Source of the DNA: Nitrospirota bacterium
Lineage (GTDB): Bacteria; Nitrospirota; Thermodesulfovibrionia; Thermodesulfovibrionales; JdFR-88
DNA: 64,000 nt
NCBI GenBank assembly: GCA_014874185.1
Contig: JACWAF010000039.1
Location: 1-64,000 of the forward strand
Direction of reading: 5' to 3'
In this document: positions 39,685 to 47,395 of the stretch, one piece after another
How the letters are laid out: each line of letters opens with the position of its first letter
How positions within the stretch are numbered: position 1 is the stretch's first letter
Made by a program: the position numbers and the translations under genes
The notes under the pieces: model-generated
What the model saw: the letters and a program-made list of their open reading frames with translations, nothing else
Told to the model about the DNA's origin: nothing
Database searches by the model: none

Positions 39685-40163
39685 AGGTCCTCTGGGCGCC
39701 CTGGAGGATGAGCTACATCCTCGGGGAGAAAGAGAAAGGCTGCCTGTTCTGCCTCTATCCCAAAGAGGAGAGCGACCGCGAGCGCCTGATCCTCTACCGT
39801 GCCCCTCAGACCTTTATTATCATGAATAAATATCCGTATAATAACGGCCATCTGATGGTAGTGCCTTACGTGCATACGCCCTCTTTCGAGGGGCTTCCAA
39901 AAGAGACCCTCTGTGAGATGATGGAGATGACCGCATACTCGGTAGACTGCCTTAAAGAGGCCTTCCGCCCGGAGGGGTTCAATATCGGCGTGAACATCGG
40001 CAGGGTCGCGGGCGCGGGCCTCGACGAGCACCTGCACATCCATATTGTGCCGCGCTGGGCCGGGGACACCAGCTTCATGAGCGTGCTGGGCGAGATAAAG
40101 GTCATCCCTGAGCACGTCCTTGAGACCTACGATAAACTGCATCCGGTTTTCAACAAAAGGTAA
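39681..40163 (+). CDS. HIT-family nucleotide hydrolase or phosphorylase
   Basis: A 160-residue histidine-triad protein with HLHIHIVPRW as catalytic triad and CLFCLY as an N-terminal zinc-like pair. The AP4A phosphorylase/diadenosine-type subgroup is most likely from ILGEKEKGCLFC. It starts at GTG 39681, overlapping the glycosylase stop (GTGA). Confidence 0.9.
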   Translation: MKVLWAPWRMSYILGEKEKGCLFCLYPKEESDRERLILYRAPQTFIIMNKYPYNNGHLMVVPYVHTPSFEGLPKETLCEMMEMTAYSVDCLKEAFRPEGFNIGVNIGRVAGAGLDEHLHIHIVPRWAGDTSFMSVLGEIKVIPEHVLETYDKLHPVFNKR

Positions 40164-40165
40164 AT

Positions 40166-41812
40166 ATGCTTCGGGAGCTTCGCATAAAGTCCTTCGCCAT
40201 AATCGACGGGGTCTCCATTGAATTCGGGAAGGGCTTGAACGTGCTCACCGGAGAGACGGGCGCTGGCAAGTCCATTATAGTGGACGCCCTGGGATTGGCC
40301 CTCGGCGAGAGGGCCTATCCGGAGATGATAAAGACCGGGGCGGAGGGGGCCAGCGTGGAGGCCGTATTCGAGCTTGAGAAAAACCCCATACCCGGCCAGC
40401 TCGATATCCCTTTTGAAGATACCCTCATATTGAGGCGCGTGATATCGGGAAACTCCGGCAAGAGCCGGGCATACATGAACGACACGCCCGTGAATATCCA
40501 GACCCTTATCGAGACCGGCAAGTCCCTGGTGGACATCCACGGCCAGCACGAGCACCAGAGCCTCCTGTCACAGCAAAATCAGCTTTATGTACTGGACGAG
40601 GCCGCGGGCCTTGAATCAAACAGAGAACAGGTTTCAGCCCTTTATGAAGAGACCAGGGACCTGCGCAACAAGCTTGCCGCGCTGAAGAAGGCCGAACGGG
40701 AGAGGGCGCAGAGGCAGGACCTGCTCTCGTTTCAGGTGAACGAGATAGCCGCTTCCGGGCTTGTGCCGGGCGAGGAGGAAGCCCTTGAGCGGGAGAGAAA
40801 AATACTTTCAAGCCTGACCCGGTTAAGGGAGCTTATCGAGGGGGCATATCTCCTTCTTCATGACGAGGAATCTTCCGTGCTTCCGTTATTGGGCAAGGTG
40901 AAGGCGATGCTGGCCGAGGCGGCCTTAATAGACCCCGCGCAGGCCGAAGCACTTTCGATGCTCGAATCAGCCCTGCCCCTCCTGGAAGAGACCGCATCCC
41001 TGGTCCGGTCGTTCCGTGACAGGTACGAGCCTGACCCCGGAAGGCTGAATGAGATAGAGGAGCGGCTGGACCTGATAAAAAAGCTCAAAAGGAAATACGG
41101 CGCAAGCATAGATGAGATACTTGAGTTCGGAGAAAAGGCCACAGCGGAGCTTGATGCGCTTTCAAGGCTGGAAGAGGATGCGGCCGGGCTGGAGGCGGCG
41201 GTTGCCGGAAAGGAAACCGGTCTGAAAGCGCTTGCCCGCGAACTTTCGGATAATAGAAAATCGGCCGCGCGGGAACTTGGGGAGAAAATATCGGGCGCAC
41301 TGGGTGAGCTTGCGATAGAAAAGGCGGCGTTCAGGATAGCCTTTTCGGAGGCGGAGACCGGCCCGGAGGGAATGGACAAGATAGAATTCCTGTTCTCCGC
41401 AAACCCCGGTGAGCCGCCGAAACCGCTTTCAAGGATAGCCTCGGGCGGAGAGCTTTCGCGCGTGATGCTGGCCATAAAGGGCGCGGCGAGGAGCGGGGCC
41501 GTCCCCGTCATGATATTCGACGAGGTGGACGCCGGCATCGGCGGCAAGACGGCGGCGAGCGTCGCGTCGAAGCTGAAAGAGATCGCGAAGACAAACCAGG
41601 TGCTGTGCATCACACATCTGCCCCAGATAGCCTCGCGGGCGGACGCGCATTTCATGGTTGAAAAAAACTCCGAAAACGGTGCCACCTCTGTTAAAATCAG
41701 GAAGATAACCGGCAGGGAGCGCGAAGAGGAGATAGCCAGGATGCTGGCCGGAAAGATAACCGGGGTCTCCCTGACCCACGCGAAAGAACTGATAAAGGGG
41801 GCCGGGAAATGA
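40166..41812 (+). CDS. recN: DNA repair protein RecN
   Basis: SMC-like ATPase in double-strand-break repair, 548 residues. Walker A GETGAGKSIIVDAL near residue 31, VDIHGQHEHQ, a central coiled coil (about 150-360), the ABC signature LSRIASGGELSRVML and Walker B MIFDEVDAGIGG. Complete. Confidence 0.96.
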   Translation: MLRELRIKSFAIIDGVSIEFGKGLNVLTGETGAGKSIIVDALGLALGERAYPEMIKTGAEGASVEAVFELEKNPIPGQLDIPFEDTLILRRVISGNSGKSRAYMNDTPVNIQTLIETGKSLVDIHGQHEHQSLLSQQNQLYVLDEAAGLESNREQVSALYEETRDLRNKLAALKKAERERAQRQDLLSFQVNEIAASGLVPGEEEALERERKILSSLTRLRELIEGAYLLLHDEESSVLPLLGKVKAMLAEAALIDPAQAEALSMLESALPLLEETASLVRSFRDRYEPDPGRLNEIEERLDLIKKLKRKYGASIDEILEFGEKATAELDALSRLEEDAAGLEAAVAGKETGLKALARELSDNRKSAARELGEKISGALGELAIEKAAFRIAFSEAETGPEGMDKIEFLFSANPGEPPKPLSRIASGGELSRVMLAIKGAARSGAVPVMIFDEVDAGIGGKTAASVASKLKEIAKTNQVLCITHLPQIASRADAHFMVEKNSENGATSVKIRKITGREREEEIARMLAGKITGVSLTHAKELIKGAGK

Positions 41813-42027
41813 GCGCAAAGGGAAAAGTGGAGATCAATCGCGAGCTTTGCAAGGGCTGCCGCTACTGCGTTATCGCGTGCCCCAAAGGGGTGCTTGAGAT
41901 AGAGGATTCATTGAACGGGATGGGGTATTTCCCCGCCAGGGCCGCAAAGAAAGAGCTTTGCACCGGATGCGCCCTCTGCGCCCGGATGTGCCCGGAGGTC
42001 TCGATAGAGGTCTGGGCCCCGGATTAG
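41809..42027 (+). CDS. 2[4Fe-4S] ferredoxin (KorD-like)
   Basis: A 72-residue protein with two cluster motifs, CKGCRYCVIACP and CTGCALCARMCP. It resembles the delta subunit of 2-oxoacid:ferredoxin oxidoreductases, but no alpha, beta or gamma subunit gene is adjacent. It overlaps the recN stop (ATGA) and ends the plus-strand run, so it may be an orphan electron carrier. Confidence 0.88.
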   Translation: MSAKGKVEINRELCKGCRYCVIACPKGVLEIEDSLNGMGYFPARAAKKELCTGCALCARMCPEVSIEVWAPD

Positions 42028-42041
42028 GAAAAGCCAAATGC

Positions 42042-42058
42042 GGCGGATTACATCCGCC
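42042..42058. terminator. Hairpin between convergent ferredoxin and HD-GYP genes
   Basis: GGCGGAT and ATCCGCC with loop TAC. It lies 14 nt after the ferredoxin stop and 7 nt from the HD-GYP stop, so it could serve both strands. No T-run. Confidence 0.5.
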
Positions 42059-42065
42059 CTGGGCC

Positions 42066-43463
42066 CTAAAGCAGGTACTCCGCTATATTCACCTTGTACT
42101 TCGCTGGATCCAGCGCCTTTACGATGCTCCTTAAATGCTTTCCGCCCGGGTCTTTTTCCGTCAGGTCCACGGTCCGGGGCCCCGCTTTTATCCCCGTATC
42201 ATCCGTTATCATAACCACCCTGGGGCGCAGGTGCTCGGAGGGGCTGGCGCTGCACACAATCGCAAGCTCGCGCGTGTCCAGCATGACAAGGCTTCCCACC
42301 GGATAAATGCCGACCAGATTGACAAAAAACTTGAACAGCAGCGCATCCAGCTGCGCCCCTGCCCGCTTCATCATAAGGCTCAGGGCCCTGTCCGGGGCCA
42401 GGGGCACCCTGGCATAGACCCGGGACGAGGTCATGCCGTCATACTGGTCCGCTATGCCCACGATGCGGGAATAAAAATCCAGGTCGGAGAGTTTCTGCAC
42501 CTTGGGATAGCCCGTCTTGTCATGATGTATATGGTGCTCGTAGCAGGCGATAGCGGCCCTTATCGACGAACTGTCAAACCCTTTCATCCTGAATATCACG
42601 CTCACCCCCAGAAGGGTATGCCCTTTCATCATCTCCCATTCCTCTCCGGTGAAGCTGGTGGGCTTGTTTAGTATTTCGGATGGTATCTCGGTCTTGCCGA
42701 TGTCATGGAAGAGGGCAACCAGCCCAAGCTCCATGAGGGCCTTCTTGCCAAGCCCCAGCCTCTGGCCCAGCGCTACAGAGAGGATGCTCACGTTCACGGA
42801 GTGATGGTAGGTGTATTCGTCGTAGTTCTTTATGGCGGTCATCCCCAGGAGCAGTTCTTCCTTTTCAAGCAGCAGGTCCACCATGGACTCAATCACCCTT
42901 TTTGCCCTTTTTATGCTCACCCGCTCGCCTGCCTTTATCTTGTTCATGACGCCCCTGGTATAGGAGACGGCATTGAAGTAGGTCCTCTTGACCGCCTTCC
43001 GGAGGTCGTAATTGTCGTCCTCCACTATGCGCCTTATCCGCCCGCATTCGATGCAGTTCGCAGCACTCATGCCAAGGGTGAGATCGTCGAAGGGATCGGG
43101 GCTGTACTGCGAGTTCAAAAAGGCGGAGAGGAATGTCTGCATCTCCCCGGCGTTGACCTCGCAGGCGAACCGCAGGCTCCCCAGCGAGCGCCTCTTGAAC
43201 TCCCTCTGGAGGAAATCGAAGTTCAGGAGGTACTCCATCGAGAACTTTATGCGCTCTTCGTTCAGGTAAAAATACTCGCCCACAAGCTCCAGCGTGACCG
43301 GGCCGTCCTCCCTGGCAAGGGTGTTCACCAGCGAGACGAACTTTTCCACCGAGCTTACCACGGCGACATTGGCGGGGTTATGGATTTGCGCCGTGCGCAC
43401 GATCACGGCGATCTGGTTCACCAGGTCCTTGGCGAACCGCTGGGTAAGCTCGTTACTTTCCAT
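42066..43463 (-). CDS. HD-GYP-type phosphodiesterase with shared N-terminal module
   Basis: A 465-residue soluble protein. Residues about 10-120 form a module also found at the start of the neighbouring HEAT protein. An HD-GYP domain follows with H220-H221, HD253-254 in FHDIGKTEIP, HHIHH and the GYP residues 318-320 in HHDKTGYPK, and a C-terminal part of about 90 residues. The site is complete enough for c-di-GMP hydrolysis, though the DKTGYPK variant departs from the usual DGTGYP. It overlaps the HEAT gene by 11 nt. Confidence 0.85.
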   Translation of the reverse strand: MESNELTQRFAKDLVNQIAVIVRTAQIHNPANVAVVSSVEKFVSLVNTLAREDGPVTLELVGEYFYLNEERIKFSMEYLLNFDFLQREFKRRSLGSLRFACEVNAGEMQTFLSAFLNSQYSPDPFDDLTLGMSAANCIECGRIRRIVEDDNYDLRKAVKRTYFNAVSYTRGVMNKIKAGERVSIKRAKRVIESMVDLLLEKEELLLGMTAIKNYDEYTYHHSVNVSILSVALGQRLGLGKKALMELGLVALFHDIGKTEIPSEILNKPTSFTGEEWEMMKGHTLLGVSVIFRMKGFDSSSIRAAIACYEHHIHHDKTGYPKVQKLSDLDFYSRIVGIADQYDGMTSSRVYARVPLAPDRALSLMMKRAGAQLDALLFKFFVNLVGIYPVGSLVMLDTRELAIVCSASPSEHLRPRVVMITDDTGIKAGPRTVDLTEKDPGGKHLRSIVKALDPAKYKVNIAEYLL

Positions 43464-45093
43464 ATTCTATCCGTTTGATGGCCGTATAGGCGTATTCGCT
43501 AAGGAGCCTGTTCTTCGACTCGCGCAGCCTGTGCAGGCTGGGCAGGGCCTCCTTGCATCCCATCAGCCCAAGGCTGTACGCCGCGCACGCCTTGATCTCG
43601 TCATATCTGCCCTTCCTGAAAAATGAACTGACCCTCAGGTTCCTTAGGAGAAACTCCACAACGCCGGACTCGTTCCAGGATGAGAGCACCTCGAAGAACT
43701 CTTTTTTCTCGTTGAAGTCCAGGTCCACAAACTCCTTCGCTGTCAGCCTGTTCATTATTATCTTTTTTGCGGCCTCGGATTTTATCTGCCCGAGCGCCCT
43801 GGCCGCGGCCGTCCGAACGGACTGCTCCGGGTCGTCCAGGGCGTCTCTTATGGTCTGGATTACACCCTGGCCTCCAAGCTCGCCGAAGGCCTTGATGACC
43901 TCCATCCTCACCCGCACGTCGCTGTGGCGGGCGGCCCTTATCAGGAAGTCCACCGCCCTGCGGTCGCCTATCTTCCTGAATATGTAAATGATGTTCCTCA
44001 CCACATACCACCGGGGGTCCGAGAGGCCCTTTGCCAAAGCGTTTATGTCCTTTTCACCAAGGAGCGCGAGCGCGTCTATGACCGTTTTTCTGGCCTCTAT
44101 GGTCTTCAGCTCGCCCAGTATGGTTATGAACGAGGATATCGCCTCCCTGCCCAGATGGCGGACATAATCCATCAGGATGCCCAAATCCCCCATATTGCCG
44201 GAGTCCAGTTCTTCCCCAAGGCGTTTGATTACCGGCGGCGAGGAGGCAAAGAGGAACACCTGTTCCATCTCTCTCCTCAGGGTCTCCGGGACGTTCGGGT
44301 CCTCCGAGGTCTTCCTGGCCGACTGAAGGATATGGACGGCGGAATAGATCAACCCGTTCTGGACGGCATACTCCAGGGCGCCGCATATAAGCTTCAGGTT
44401 CTCCCTGGCGGCCTCGCCGTCCGAGCAGACCAGCATGTCAATGAGTATCGCGGTAAGCCGGGGTATTTTGTCCCCGGAATCCTTTTCAATCTCCTTTACA
44501 AGCTGGTCGAGGTCGGACCTCGTGATGGGCACTATATCCAGGACCCTGGCCTCGGCCTGCTCTTTCAGGGCCTCCTCATATGCCCTCCTCAGTTCCCCCT
44601 CGTCCGTCTCCTCTTCCCGGGCGCGCATGGTGGCGCTCGCCTCGTATGTCTCGTCCTCAAGCAGGAAATTCTCGTCCACTATGTATTTGACGTGATCGAA
44701 ATCCCGCTCCCAGAAGAGCGTCACCACGTCCTCGTCGTCGCCCTTGTCGAAATCGTAGGATATGGCCTCCAGAAAGCCTTTCATCTCATTCTGGGCAAGC
44801 CCTTTCTGCAATGAAAGCTCCCTTACGCCGTCCTTGAAGAGGATGAAGGCGAGGTTGTCCTCCTTCTCCACGCTCTGGAACACGGGCTTGTCCCCAAGCA
44901 GTATCTCGTTCTGCCTGAGTTTCAAATCGAGGTCGCCGTAAAGGTCAAGGTACTCGATAACTTTTCTGTAGGCGTCCTCCACCGTTTTCCCGTAGACCGG
45001 GTTGTTGGCGGGGTAGATCCTCAGGTTCTTCCTGGCCCGGAGGAAAGACTGCATAAGCTCCTGTCCGAGCTTTATCTCTTCGGCCTGCGGCAT
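43453..45093 (-). CDS. HEAT-repeat protein paired with HD-GYP
   Basis: A 546-residue protein. The N-terminal 110 residues (IYPANNPVYGK; LKLRQNEILLGD; LAFILFKDGVRELSL; NEMKGFLEA) align with the HD-GYP protein encoded next to it. The middle has no obvious fold, and the C-terminal half holds HEAT repeats (PRWYVVRNIIYIFRKIGDRR; VRMEVIKAFGELGGQ; VRTAAARALGQI). No signal or membrane segment. The translation-coupled pairing suggests a complex or fusion-like unit, with the HEAT part as a scaffold. Start is ATG 45093, 6 nt from a -10-like box. Confidence 0.85.
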   Translation of the reverse strand: MPQAEEIKLGQELMQSFLRARKNLRIYPANNPVYGKTVEDAYRKVIEYLDLYGDLDLKLRQNEILLGDKPVFQSVEKEDNLAFILFKDGVRELSLQKGLAQNEMKGFLEAISYDFDKGDDEDVVTLFWERDFDHVKYIVDENFLLEDETYEASATMRAREEETDEGELRRAYEEALKEQAEARVLDIVPITRSDLDQLVKEIEKDSGDKIPRLTAILIDMLVCSDGEAARENLKLICGALEYAVQNGLIYSAVHILQSARKTSEDPNVPETLRREMEQVFLFASSPPVIKRLGEELDSGNMGDLGILMDYVRHLGREAISSFITILGELKTIEARKTVIDALALLGEKDINALAKGLSDPRWYVVRNIIYIFRKIGDRRAVDFLIRAARHSDVRVRMEVIKAFGELGGQGVIQTIRDALDDPEQSVRTAAARALGQIKSEAAKKIIMNRLTAKEFVDLDFNEKKEFFEVLSSWNESGVVEFLLRNLRVSSFFRKGRYDEIKACAAYSLGLMGCKEALPSLHRLRESKNRLLSEYAYTAIKRIEYGK

Positions 45094-45099
45094 TGCCTA

Positions 45100-45128
45100 A
45101 ATTAACACAGGGGCAAAAAGACGGTCAA
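45100..45128 (-). promoter_or_regulatory. Candidate near-leaderless promoter for the HEAT/HD-GYP pair
   Basis: On the minus strand TTGACC (45123-45128), 17 nt and TTAATT (45100-45105), or GTTAAT at 16 nt. The ATG lies 6 nt downstream. The boxes are identical in sequence and spacing to those at 3053-3081. Confidence 0.45.
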
Positions 45129-45410
45129 TTAATAAAGGATTATTTTCTTTGACTTGGCGTAATTGGCTATGACCATGGTGGAGGTGTGCAGCCTCTGAAG
45201 CCGCGTGTTCCTCATCCTGATGGCCTGCATGTCGTTATAGGGGAATTTTTCGGCCCTGATCTCTATCTGGCACTTCCTTATCTCCTGGAAGATGGCCTTA
45301 AGGGCCTCGTTGTCCAGTGGTTTTAAAAAGAGCGGGTTCACGGTTACATAGCCTTCGGCTATGTCATAGGCGATTGCCTTGTAGCCCTTGCCCCTGACGC
45401 TACCCGGCAT
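45129..45410 (-). CDS. Small conserved-looking protein downstream of tatC
   Basis: A 93-residue protein, not recognised. It has KAIAYDIAEGYVTVNPLFLK at the front and ends HTSTMVIANYAKSKKIILY. No signal, membrane segment or cysteine. Rich in Lys/Arg with a predicted mixed alpha/beta pattern. The ATG overlaps the tatC 3' end by 11 nt, suggesting translation coupling. Given its strand, overlap and codon use it is probably real. Confidence 0.55.
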   Translation of the reverse strand: MPGSVRGKGYKAIAYDIAEGYVTVNPLFLKPLDNEALKAIFQEIRKCQIEIRAEKFPYNDMQAIRMRNTRLQRLHTSTMVIANYAKSKKIILY

Positions 45411-46263
45411 CCGGTGCCTTCTTCCTGACCATAAGCCTTGCGGCCAGTATGCCCACCTCGTAAAGGATCAGGATGGGCAGGGCCATCAGTATCTGGTTGA
45501 AGGCGTCGGGGGTGGGGGTGAGGAACGCCGCCGCTATGAAGGCAAAGAGAACGGCGTACTTCCTCTTCTTGGCCAGGGTCTCCGGCTTCACTATGCCCAT
45601 TCGGGCGAGGATGACGATAATTATGGGCAGCTCGAATATGATGCCGAAGGCAAGCAGGAATTTCATGCAGAAGTCCGCGTAATTGCCTATCGATATGAGC
45701 GGCACCAGCGAGGCCGTCCTGTAAGTAAGCAGAAAGTGCAGGGCGAACGGCAGTATCACGACAAAGCAGAAAGACGCGCCAACAAAGAACAGCCCCGTCC
45801 CGGCCAGGACGAAGGTGGCCGCATACCTCTTCTCTTTCGTGAAGAGCCCCGGCGCTATGAAGCGCCATACCTGATAGAGGATGAAAGGAAGCGAGATAAT
45901 GAGGCCCGCTATCATGGCGAGCTTCATCTGCATCCAGAAGGCCTCCGTGGGCGAGAGGAAGACCAGCGAAGGCGCTTTCTTGATCGCCGTGAACGCTATA
46001 TAAGGGTTGTGCATCTGGATAACGGGATAATATTTCATCGGGATGGTAAGAAAATCCATGAGCTGTTCGCTGAAGATGAAGGCAACGAGGAACCCGGCCC
46101 CGAAGCTTATCATGGAATAGAGCAGCCTTTTTCTCAGCTCTTCCAGGTGCTCGGTGAAGGACAACATCCTGCTTTTCTCCGGCGAAGCAGGTTTTACACT
46201 GGGTATTTCCGTTTGGGGCTGTCCGGGTGCCGGTTCAGGCACCGGAGGGTTTATCTCCGCCAT
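45400..46263 (-). CDS. tatC: Sec-independent protein translocase subunit TatC
   Basis: Core receptor of the twin-arginine export system. It has 287 residues with an unusual 35-residue Pro-rich N-terminal extension before FTEHLEELRKRLLYSM, then six hydrophobic segments with YQVWRFIAPGLFTKEKRY and the conserved PDAFNQILMALP. It overlaps tatB by 29 nt. Confidence 0.95.
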   Translation of the reverse strand: MAEINPPVPEPAPGQPQTEIPSVKPASPEKSRMLSFTEHLEELRKRLLYSMISFGAGFLVAFIFSEQLMDFLTIPMKYYPVIQMHNPYIAFTAIKKAPSLVFLSPTEAFWMQMKLAMIAGLIISLPFILYQVWRFIAPGLFTKEKRYAATFVLAGTGLFFVGASFCFVVILPFALHFLLTYRTASLVPLISIGNYADFCMKFLLAFGIIFELPIIIVILARMGIVKPETLAKKRKYAVLFAFIAAAFLTPTPDAFNQILMALPILILYEVGILAARLMVRKKAPDAG

Positions 46264-46555
46264 CTATTGCTCCGTCCATTTCTTTTCCTGTTGATTTGTC
46301 CGAGGGTCCCGCTTCCGCCTGATTTGCCGGTTCCGGCCTGGCCTCCGGTGTTTCCGGAGGGGTGAGGCCCATATTTTTCAGTTCGGCCTGGCGCATCTCC
46401 CGGTCGAATTCGCTTTTCACCCCGGTCATCGCCCTCCGCAACTCGCCCATTATCTTGCCCAGGTTCTGGGCAAGCTCGGGAAGCCTGCGGGGACCGAACA
46501 CCAGGAGGGCCACTACAAAAATCACCAGGATTTCCTGGAACCCGATATCGAACAT
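46235..46555 (-). CDS. tatB: Twin-arginine translocase subunit TatB
   Basis: A 106-residue protein with one N-terminal membrane helix (GFQEILVIFVVALLVFGPRRLPELAQ), an amphipathic helix and a Pro/Glu-rich tail. The FGPRRLPELA and MFDIGFQE features distinguish TatB from TatA. AAGGAT precedes the ATG. Confidence 0.9.
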   Translation of the reverse strand: MFDIGFQEILVIFVVALLVFGPRRLPELAQNLGKIMGELRRAMTGVKSEFDREMRQAELKNMGLTPPETPEARPEPANQAEAGPSDKSTGKEMDGAIDGGDKPSGA

Positions 46556-46587
46556 ATCCTTTATAGTATCAAGAAACCGGAAAAAAA

Positions 46588-47394
46588 TCAGTGAGACGGG
46601 TTGCCCCTGTTCGGAAACAGCGTGGACAGGGAGATGAAAAGCCTGTAATCCGGCGTGTTATCCGCAAAGTTCACTCCCGCGCCAATGGTGCTGAAAAAGT
46701 TATCGTTGAAAAGCCTGTAGCCCAGCCTTAATTCGGAAAGGTCTATGCCGCCGCCGTACGGGCCCTTGCGCAATTCGTACTCGGCAAGCAGTTTCATGTT
46801 GTTTGCCGCCGGGAATTCGAGCGCCCCCAGGAAATCCCATTCGCTGTTCAGGTGCGACTTCTGCGGACTGAGGAGGATTGCGTTCAGGTGCCCCATGAAA
46901 GGGCCAAGCTTCTTGCTGAGGATGACCCCCGCGCCAGCCCCCCCGCCCATGCTCAACCGGTCTTTCCCGGTATCGGCGAACCCCGTCACGAGGAGGGCCG
47001 CCGACGGCCCGTACCTGCCCTCGTCCAGGAACCTGTACTTGCCCGCCAGGGCGAAGTCCTCAAGCCCGCTCGTGTCCTGAAATCCGTCCACATAAGGCAG
47101 AGTGAGCATCACCTCCACCCTGTTCGTCACTCCATAGGCCGCCCCCATTATGTACTTTATCGAATCCGGGGTCCGCGCGACCTCCACGTTAAGGCCGAAG
47201 GAGACCGCGTTCCTGGGCGGCGACTGCGCGCTGAAGGCGGAGAACACACCGTAGGGGGCAAGCGGCCTCACGCCGGTGAACTCGAAATTCGCGGGCCAGG
47301 CATGACCGGGGAAGACAAGAAGGACAAGGAGAACCAGAACGAAAAGACCAGCATGGGACTTCCCTGACCGGAACCAAGCAGGCCTTTTAAACAT
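46588..47394 (-). CDS. Predicted outer-membrane beta-barrel protein
   Basis: A 268-residue protein with an N-terminal signal (residues 1-35, ending GHAWPA) and a body of alternating beta strands (VEVMLTLPYVDGFQDTSGLE, LAGKYRFLDEGRYGP, LRLGYRLFNDNFFS) with short Gly/Asp turns. The C-terminus is not a clean BAM signal (LFPNRGNPSH). It resembles transporter-like/MetA-pathway outer-membrane proteins. Function unknown. It ends the minus-strand run from mfd, 1 nt after the mfd stop. Confidence 0.7.
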   Translation of the reverse strand: MFKRPAWFRSGKSHAGLFVLVLLVLLVFPGHAWPANFEFTGVRPLAPYGVFSAFSAQSPPRNAVSFGLNVEVARTPDSIKYIMGAAYGVTNRVEVMLTLPYVDGFQDTSGLEDFALAGKYRFLDEGRYGPSAALLVTGFADTGKDRLSMGGGAGAGVILSKKLGPFMGHLNAILLSPQKSHLNSEWDFLGALEFPAANNMKLLAEYELRKGPYGGGIDLSELRLGYRLFNDNFFSTIGAGVNFADNTPDYRLFISLSTLFPNRGNPSH

Positions 47395-47395
47395 C

